In this document: piece after piece, positions 6,231 to 10,661 of the stretch
How the letters are laid out: every line of letters starts with the position of its first letter
Position numbering within the stretch: position 1 is the first letter of the stretch
From: Gemmatimonadota bacterium
GTDB taxonomy: Bacteria; Gemmatimonadota; Gemmatimonadetes; Longimicrobiales; Longimicrobiaceae
Assembly (NCBI GenBank): GCA_019240375.1
Contig: JAFAYN010000043.1
Coordinates: 1 to 10,661, forward strand
Direction of reading: 5' to 3'
DNA: 10,661 nucleotides
The notes under the pieces: generated by a model
Seen by the model: the letters and a program-made list of their open reading frames with translations, nothing else
What the model was told of the DNA's origin: nothing
Database searches by the model: none
Translations under genes and position numbers: made by a program

Positions 6231-7117
6231 GCGTCCCCTCCCAGCAGCTTGCCCACCCGCTCCGCGGCGTCCCCGTCCAGACCGCGCTCCCGCGACAGCG
6301 CCAGGGCTTCGCGGCCGAGCAGGGAATATAAGGCCCGGTCGTCCCCCGACAACCGCGACAGGTGCAGGCGCACCGTTTCCGCGTCCCCCCGCGCCACCGG
6401 CCCGGTGAGCGCCGCGGCCGGCCCGCGCTCGCGCACGTTCTCCACCGCGCCCGCGGCAAGCTCCGCCAGCGCGGGGCGCACCCGCTCCGGGTCGACCCCC
6501 GCCCGCTCCATCAGCCGCTCGGCCACCGCCAGCAGCGAGACCAGGTAGTTGGAGGCGAAGACGGCGGCGGCGTGGTACAGCGCCTTGCTCCCGCGGGGGA
6601 CGTCGAGCGCGGTCCCCCCCGCCGCCCGGACGATCCGCTCCGCCAGGGCGCGCGCCGCGCCTTCGCCCTGGAGGCCGAAGGTGGCGCCGCGCAGTCGCTC
6701 GGCCCCTTCCACCGGGTCGGCGACGGCGCACAGCGGGTGGAGCCCGCCGACCGAGCACCCGGCCTCCGCCAGCGGGTCGAGCACGTCGGTCCCCAGGCTC
6801 CCGCTCACGTGCAGCACCGGGAGTCCGGGCGCCAGGGGGAGCGAGGCGAGGCCGGCGGCGACCGCGCGCACCACCCCGTCCGGGACCGCGATCACGATCC
6901 CGGTGATCCCCTGGGGCGGGGCATCGGACCAGCGGAGGAAGCGCGCGGCGGGAGCGGCGCCGTCGAGGAGGGGGTGCGCCGGCGGGTCGTCGCGCCGGCC
7001 GGTGTAGACCAGCCCGCTCGCGAAGCCGACCCGGTGGAGGAGGAGCCCCAGCGCCAGCCCCATCCGCCCCGCCCCCACGATCCAGAGCCGTTCCCCGTCG
7101 GAGCCGTCCGCCGTCAC
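6227..7117 (-). CDS. Rossmann-fold / DUF2520 domain protein, predicted NAD(P)-dependent dehydrogenase-like
   Basis: The 296-residue protein begins with a Rossmann nucleotide-binding loop, [17 protein letters not shown] (11-27). Next come a 'VIAVPDGVV' strand-loop, the [10 protein letters not shown] and [12 protein letters not shown] blocks, and a mostly helical C-terminal half opened by [21 protein letters not shown]. This arrangement matches proteins annotated as Rossmann-like plus DUF2520, distantly related to 6-phosphogluconate/ketopantoate-type dehydrogenases. The substrate is unknown. Some atypical ketopantoate reductases (PanG) may be related, but I cannot confirm membership. The start is a GTG overlapping the hflX stop as GTGA, and its own stop overlaps the pdxJ GTG start, so expression should be coupled to both neighbours. 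A link to B6 synthesis is possible but only by position. Confidence 0.87.
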   Translation of the reverse strand: MTADGSDGERLWIVGAGRMGLALGLLLHRVGFASGLVYTGRRDDPPAHPLLDGAAPAARFLRWSDAPPQGITGIVIAVPDGVVRAVAAGLASLPLAPGLPVLHVSGSLGTDVLDPLAEAGCSVGGLHPLCAVADPVEGAERLRGATFGLQGEGAARALAERIVRAAGGTALDVPRGSKALYHAAAVFASNYLVSLLAVAERLMERAGVDPERVRPALAELAAGAVENVRERGPAAALTGPVARGDAETVRLHLSRLSGDDRALYSLLGREALALSRERGLDGDAAERVGKLLGGDA

Positions 7118-8544
7118 GCGCCCCCGTAGATGCGGACGCCGCGGCTGCGCAGGCGTCCCAGCGTGGAGGCGGGGAGGCGGGCGCGCAGGTTGATCTCCGA
7201 GCCGTTGTCCTGGCGCTCCAGCACCTCGCCCTCGCGGTAGATCTCCGCCAGCACCCCGCCCTGCGAGGACGACAGGGTGATGCGCACGTCGGGGCGCATC
7301 TCGCGCACCCTCTGCAGGAGCAATTCGCGGAGCGGGTCGAGTCCGCTCGGCTCCACCGTGGAGGTGAAGACGGCCGGCGTCCCCTCGTACGTCTGCGAGC
7401 GGGCACGCAGCCCCTCCTCCTCGGCGTGCGTCAGGCGGTCCACCTTGTTGAAGACCAGCACCACTGGCGACTCCTGCAGCCCAAGGTCGGCCAGCACCTC
7501 CTCCACCACCGACTTCTGTTCCTCCCACCCGGGGTGCGACGAGTCGATCACGTGCAGGAGGAGGTCGGCCTCGCGCGCTTCCTCCAGCGTGGCGCGGAAG
7601 GAGGCGACCAGGTGGTGCGGGAGCTTGCGGATGAAGCCGACGGTGTCGGTGAGCAGCACCTCGGCTCCCTCGCCCACCTCGACGGCGCGGGTGGTGGGAT
7701 CGAGCGTGGCGAAGAGCCGGTCCTCCACGAACACCTCACTCCCGGACAGCCCGCGCAGCACCGACGACTTCCCCGCGTTGGTGTACCCCACCAGCGAGAC
7801 GCGCAGCACCCCCTCGCGCCCCTTGCGCTGGGTGGCGCGCTGCTGGGCGACGCGCTCCAGCTCGTCCTTGAGCCGGGCGATGCGGTGGTCGATCATCCGC
7901 CGGTCGGTTTCCAGCTGCGTTTCGCCGGGGCCGCGCATCCCGACGCCGCCGCGGACGCGCGACAGGTGGGTCCACATCCGGGTCAGGCGCGGGCGGAGGT
8001 ACTGGAGCTGCGCAAGCTCCACCTGGGCCCGGGCCTCGGAGCTGCGGGCGCGCGTGGCGAAGATGTCCAGGATCAGCTCGGCACGGTCCATCACCCGCGT
8101 CCCGACGAACTCCTCCAGGTTGCGCCCCTGCGCGGGGGAAAGCTCGTCGTCGAAGATGATCAGCGTGGCCTCGCTCTCCGCGACCAGCTGCTTGAGCTCC
8201 TCGGCCTTCCCCTCCCCAATGAAGAACTTGGGGTTGGGCTTGTCGATCCGCTGCGTGAGCGTCCCGACCACGTCCGGCCCCGCCGTGTCGGTGAGGCGGG
8301 CCAGCTCTTCCAGGTGCTCGTCGGCGAGCTGCTGCAGGAGCCCCTTCTGCGGGGCCCCGACCAGGACCGCGCGCTCGCGCGGGACTTCCAGCTCGATCAG
8401 CTTGGTGGAAATGAGATCTCTCCTGACTTCTGGTTTCTGATCCTCGGGCGGGTCCCTCCTGTCCCGCCTGCCACCGGGCTGCCCGCCGCCGACCGGAAGG
8501 TGCGACGAACGGCTCCCATTCCGCAATGGGCGCGCCGACGGCAT
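7114..8544 (-). CDS. hflX: Ribosome-associated GTPase HflX
   Basis: HflX binds the 50S subunit and splits stalled or hibernating ribosomes using GTP. From the first ATG (8542-8544) the frame has 476 residues. It shows the N-terminal subdomain ([12 protein letters not shown], 58-68), the glycine-rich [13 protein letters not shown] (204-216), G1 GYTNAGKSS (253-261), G3 DTVGF (300-304), G4 NKVD (366-369) and a C-terminal subdomain to GVRIYGGA. The first 44 residues are Arg/Gly/Pro-rich, use AGG/AGA arginine codons and resemble nothing in the family. Conserved sequence starts only near residue 45, an ATT codon at 8410-8412 with a well-placed Shine-Dalgarno. I list the longest ATG-start frame as the conservative boundary, but think 8412 may be the true start. 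It leads the operon. Confidence 0.95.
   Translation of the reverse strand: MPSARPLRNGSRSSHLPVGGGQPGGRRDRRDPPEDQKPEVRRDLISTKLIELEVPRERAVLVGAPQKGLLQQLADEHLEELARLTDTAGPDVVGTLTQRIDKPNPKFFIGEGKAEELKQLVAESEATLIIFDDELSPAQGRNLEEFVGTRVMDRAELILDIFATRARSSEARAQVELAQLQYLRPRLTRMWTHLSRVRGGVGMRGPGETQLETDRRMIDHRIARLKDELERVAQQRATQRKGREGVLRVSLVGYTNAGKSSVLRGLSGSEVFVEDRLFATLDPTTRAVEVGEGAEVLLTDTVGFIRKLPHHLVASFRATLEEAREADLLLHVIDSSHPGWEEQKSVVEEVLADLGLQESPVVLVFNKVDRLTHAEEEGLRARSQTYEGTPAVFTSTVEPSGLDPLRELLLQRVREMRPDVRITLSSSQGGVLAEIYREGEVLERQDNGSEINLRARLPASTLGRLRSRGVRIYGGA
8410..8424 (-). promoter_or_regulatory. Shine-Dalgarno and possible ATT start codon of hflX
   Basis: On the minus strand AGGAGA (8419-8424) is followed by six bases, GATCTC, and then ATT (8410-8412), in frame with hflX. 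Starting here gives (M)[18 protein letters not shown], the expected length of N-terminus before the conserved ERAVLVG. No ATG, GTG or usable TTG lies in frame nearby. A GC-rich 6-bp hairpin (GGCGGG 8447-8452 with CCCGCC 8463-8468) lies a little upstream. AUU starts are known for infC and pcnB in enterobacteria; use here is inferred. Confidence 0.45.
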
Positions 8545-8779
8545 TCCATCCTGCAGGTTCCATAGATGCCGCGATCATCGTGCCGGTCTTCCCCGACAGT
8601 GGGAAACCGTGGGGATAAATTGTCCCAATCTCTCCTCACGATGGTCCTTCCATGTCCCAGGTCCGTTCTGCCCGATCACTTCACTGGACGCTGGGGGCAC
8701 CGCTCGATGTCGATGTTCCGCAATGACATGCGGCAAAGAATGGCACTTTTTCGTTCATACCCCACGGCCAGGCATGAAC

Positions 8780-8807
8780 CTGGCACCCCTGACACGACGT
8801 GGATAAT
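8780..8807 (+). promoter_or_regulatory. Candidate sigma-70 promoter for the LamG protein gene
   Basis: CTGGCA (8780-8785, 4 of 6 consensus matches) and GATAAT (8802-8807, 5 of 6) are separated by 16 bases. Transcription would begin near 8814, giving a leader of about 37 bases to the ATG at 8851. The rest of the 8545-8850 gap shows no convincing gene. It must also hold the divergent hflX promoter, for which I see no clear match. Confidence 0.4.
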
Positions 8808-8820
8808 CGTCGGCACCCCT
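8782..8820. repeat. 9-base direct repeat around the candidate LamG promoter
   Basis: GGCACCCCT occurs at 8782-8790 and again at 8812-8820, exactly 30 bases apart, bracketing the GATAAT box. CGACG (8795-8799) and CGTCG (8808-8812) form a small inverted repeat around the same box. Such spacing can mark a regulator site, but short repeats may also arise by chance. Confidence 0.3.
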
Positions 8821-8850
8821 CCTCCCTTTCTCATCTTCGGGAATTATTTC

Positions 8851-9645
8851 ATGTCTATACGTGAGCATCACGCCATTACGTCACGCCTCCTGAAATGGAC
8901 AGTCGGAGCCATGCTGGTGCTCCAGTCCAGTTGTGATGGAAGTCCGACGCGACCCATCAAGTGTATGCCTCCTCCGTCGGGGCTGATCGCATGGTACAGA
9001 TTCGACGAGATAGCCGGGAGTAGCGCTCTCGACCTCGCCAACGCAGCTCCGCAGTCAGCCCTGCAGCTCCATGGGTCCAGCCGCATTCAGGGGAAGTCGA
9101 GGGGTGGAATGCGCTTCAATGGTGATTCCATGTATGGAGAGGGCGGTACGGACAAGAACCTGGGAACCGGGGACTTCTCCATCGCCTTCTGGGTGCGCAT
9201 ACCGTCACGTGACAATTACGGAGAGGTCGTGGTTCTCGATAAGCGAGTCCAGAATCCCTACCGGGGTTATCACCTGGTCATCCGTGACGGCTCACCATTA
9301 ATTCAGTTGGCGGACGGAGGTCCCTGGAATGGATGGTACAATTATGATTCCGAGATCCCGGCATGGGCCATTCTGGACGAAGAGTGGCACTTCCTCGTGG
9401 TCACAGTTCAGCGTGCATCCCGGCAGGGGATTCGTTGGTATCTCGATGGGATCCCTGCCGGCCTGGCAAAAGATCCCACCGATCGGCAAGGAAGCCTCTC
9501 CAACGAAGCTCCACTCCTTGTCGGACGGCACGCCTTCAGTATTTCTAGCTCGCCAGGGGAGCTGGACGAACTCCAGATCCTGAATCGCGTCCTGTCGCCC
9601 AACGAAGTCTCCACCCAGTTCACGCGGTACACCACCTGCCAGTAA
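8851..9645 (+). CDS. LamG / concanavalin A-like domain protein, probable secreted lipoprotein
   Basis: The 264-residue protein opens with positively charged residues (R4, R12, K15) and a hydrophobic stretch, TVGAMLVLQSSC (17-28). This is a plausible signal with a weak lipobox; Gln at -3 is unusual. CMPPPSGLIAWYRFDE (38-53) is a typical entry into a LamG/pentraxin-like jelly roll. The domain continues through GDFSIAFWVRI (107-117), the HFLVVTVQ strand (180-187), WYLDGIPAG (196-204) and GELDELQILNRVLSPNEV (236-253), the usual closing strand. It may bind carbohydrate or other surface ligands; the ligand is unknown and there is no catalytic domain. The ATG at 8851 was chosen for its signal sequence. 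The frame is open for 95 codons further upstream, but that stretch looks non-coding. A counted 60-base stretch is 55% G+C, against 80% for one in hflX. It stands alone on this strand. Confidence 0.82.
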   Translation: MSIREHHAITSRLLKWTVGAMLVLQSSCDGSPTRPIKCMPPPSGLIAWYRFDEIAGSSALDLANAAPQSALQLHGSSRIQGKSRGGMRFNGDSMYGEGGTDKNLGTGDFSIAFWVRIPSRDNYGEVVVLDKRVQNPYRGYHLVIRDGSPLIQLADGGPWNGWYNYDSEIPAWAILDEEWHFLVVTVQRASRQGIRWYLDGIPAGLAKDPTDRQGSLSNEAPLLVGRHAFSISSSPGELDELQILNRVLSPNEVSTQFTRYTTCQ

Positions 9646-9650
9646 ACTCA

Positions 9651-9690
9651 CAGGTAATGGGAAACGCCAGCAGTCCCCGTACCTTACCTG
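9651..9690. repeat. Inverted repeat downstream of the LamG gene
   Basis: CAGGTAA (9651-9657) and TTACCTG (9684-9690) are perfect inverted repeats 26 bases apart, beginning 5 bases after the LamG stop codon. Further pairing of TGGG with CCCC inside the spacer is possible with a bulge. It may form a 3'-end structure ahead of the stronger hairpin at 9708. Confidence 0.4.
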
Positions 9691-9707
9691 CCCCCACAAG
9701 ATGAAGC

Positions 9708-9737
9708 GGGCGAACCGAGACTTTACTCGGTTCGCCC
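9708..9737. terminator. Probable bidirectional terminator hairpin between convergent genes
   Basis: GGGCGAACCGAG (9708-9719) and CTCGGTTCGCCC (9726-9737) pair perfectly over 12 bp with a 6-base loop. Neither side has a long T-run: CGTTCCGTTGCTCATT lies on the plus side and GCTTCATCTTG on the minus side. The position between the LamG gene and the convergent ABC-F gene supports termination of both. A smaller hairpin (AGCGG/CCGCT, 9776-9789) touches the ABC-F stop codon. Confidence 0.7.
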
Positions 9738-9788
9738 AACCCGTCGTTCCGTTGCTCATTAAGTATAAATTGGCAAGCGGACGCCCGC

Positions 9789-10661
9789 TCAGACCCCCGC
9801 CAGCTCCTCCCCCATGCGCTCCCACTCCTCGTACAGCCTGGCCAGCTCCGCCTGGGCCTCGTCACGCTCGGCGGCGAGCTGCTGCGCGCGCTTCGGATCG
9901 GCGCCCGCAGCGTAGAGCGACGGGTCGGCGAGCTTCGCTTCGATCTCCGCGATCATTCCCTCCACCTCGGCGATGCGCGACTCCACCTTCTGCAGCAGCT
10001 TCTGTCGGCGCTGCAGCTCGTTCTTGGACAGCCCCGGCGCGCCGGAGGGAGCCAGTTCCTTCGCTGTTGCCCCGGTGGAGGCGGCGCGGACGGGCGGCGC
10101 TTCGGTGCGGGAGGTCGCGGCTTCGCGCTCCTGCCACTCGTCGAACCCGCCGTTGAAGTCGGCGATGCGGCCGTCGGCCAGGTTCCAGATGCGCGTGGAG
10201 ATCGTGGAGAGCAGGGCGCGGTCGTGCGAGATCAGGAGCACCGTGCCGTCGAAGTTCTCCAGCGCATCCTCCAGCACCTCCCGGCTCTCGATGTCCAGGT
10301 GGTTGGTGGGCTCGTCCAGCAGGAGGAGGTTGACCTTCTGCAGGGTGATCTTCGCCAGGGCCACGCGCGCCTGCTCGCCACCGGACAGGTCGCCGACGCG
10401 CGACTCGATGTCGTCGCGGGTGAACAGGAAGCGGGCCAGGTGGTCGCGCAGGGCGGGCATCCCCAGCATCGGGGAAGCTTCCAGCACCTCCTCCCAGATC
10501 CGGCGCTTGGGATCGAGGTGGGTGAAGTCCTGGCGGTAGTACGCCAGCTTCACCCCGGCGCCCAGGGTGACCACGCCGCCGGTCGGGCGCGTGTCCCCCA
10601 CCAGCGAGCGCATCAGCGTGGACTTGCCGCTCCCGTTGGCGCCGATCAGCGCCACCCGCTC
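9789..10661 (-). CDS. ABC-F family ATPase, second nucleotide-binding domain and C-terminal coiled coil (N-terminus beyond the right edge)
   Basis: Only the last 290 residues are in the window, and the frame is open at the edge, so no start is visible. Counting from the edge, Walker A is GANGSGKST (7-15), the Q-loop YYRQDF (41-46), the signature LSGGEQARVALAK (92-104), Walker B NLLLLDEPTNHLD (111-123) and the H-loop SHDRALL (145-151). DEPTNHLD and the lack of any transmembrane segment place it in ABC-F. These proteins bind the ribosomal E site and affect stalled or drug-bound ribosomes. Residues about 210-288 form a charged two-helix coiled coil like the C-terminal domain of Uup-type members, which helps contact ribosome or nucleic acid. 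Subfamily (Uup, YheS or other) needs the missing half. It is convergent with the LamG gene. Confidence 0.95.
   Translation of the reverse strand, partial: ERVALIGANGSGKSTLMRSLVGDTRPTGGVVTLGAGVKLAYYRQDFTHLDPKRRIWEEVLEASPMLGMPALRDHLARFLFTRDDIESRVGDLSGGEQARVALAKITLQKVNLLLLDEPTNHLDIESREVLEDALENFDGTVLLISHDRALLSTISTRIWNLADGRIADFNGGFDEWQEREAATSRTEAPPVRAASTGATAKELAPSGAPGLSKNELQRRQKLLQKVESRIAEVEGMIAEIEAKLADPSLYAAGADPKRAQQLAAERDEAQAELARLYEEWERMGEELAGV

Noticed and set aside
8416..8636. Repeated 9-mer ATCTCTCCT (8416-8424 and 8628-8636)
   Set aside because: It is a short purine-rich sequence on the other strand that mostly reflects a Shine-Dalgarno-like string. No start codon in a real frame follows the second copy.
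8730..8750. TGGCAC followed by TTTTTCGTTC as a sigma-54 promoter
   Set aside because: The -24 part resembles the consensus, but the required GC at -12 is missing at the correct distance.
8610..8807. Two near matches to the DnaA box (TGGGGATAA at about 8611-8619 and CGTGGATAA at 8799-8807)
   Set aside because: Each has one mismatch, there are only two, and no dnaA, dnaN or AT-rich unwinding element is nearby. The second is better explained as part of a -10 region.
8566..8850. N-terminal extension of the LamG protein by 95 codons
   Set aside because: The extra residues show no domain. The signal sequence begins at the ATG at 8851, and a plausible promoter lies inside the extension.
10653..10655. 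GTG just before ALIGANGSGKST as the start of a short ABC protein
   Set aside because: It lies inside the conserved strand before Walker A, and the frame is open to the window edge, so the protein continues upstream.

Overview
This window looks like a chromosomal segment of a high-GC, diderm, aerobic-type bacterium. GC is very high in the housekeeping genes: one 60-base stretch counted inside hflX is 80% G+C. A TonB-dependent receptor implies an outer membrane. The receptor style (carboxypeptidase-regulatory-like N-domain, 'DTLVVTA' TonB-box-like motif, Oar-like plug) and the mix of genes suggest Gemmatimonadota, perhaps Longimicrobiales. That placement is an inference from pattern memory, not a search result.

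Layout. Positions 1-1009 (minus) hold the N-terminal 336 residues of a TonB-dependent receptor that runs off the left edge. 1192-1830 (minus) is a winged-helix plus nucleotidyltransferase protein. A perfect 19-bp palindrome lies immediately before its start codon. 1893-1998 (minus) carries a tRNA-Gln(UUG) gene followed by a strong hairpin terminator. 2035-8544 (minus) is a tight cluster transcribed in the order hflX, Rossmann/DUF2520 protein, pdxJ, degenerate Hpt-like protein, YbhN/AglD2-type membrane protein, ispE, and then, with no visible terminator, the tRNA. Three junctions are 4-nt stop/start overlaps and one has a single base between genes, so this is almost certainly one translationally coupled operon. 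8851-9645 (plus) is a lone LamG-domain probable lipoprotein with clearly lower GC, the only plus-strand gene here. 9708-9737 is a 12-bp perfect hairpin between it and the convergent 9789-10661 (minus), the C-terminal half of an ABC-F ATPase running off the right edge.

How the genes may work together. PdxJ (vitamin B6) and IspE (MEP isoprenoid pathway) both consume metabolites derived from 1-deoxy-D-xylulose 5-phosphate. HflX acts on ribosomes and tRNA-Gln serves translation. The DUF2520 protein overlaps both hflX and pdxJ, and its substrate cannot be told from sequence.

The least ordinary items are four. First, a 492-residue protein appears to contain three Hpt-like four-helix modules that have all lost the phosphoacceptor histidine. 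Second, hflX has a Shine-Dalgarno sequence ideally spaced before an in-frame ATT codon where the conserved protein begins. Third, the palindrome sits directly on the start of the HTH-nucleotidyltransferase gene. Fourth, the tRNA-Gln 3' end can pair with its own terminator. I saw no CRISPR array, insertion sequence, phage gene or recognisable defence system.
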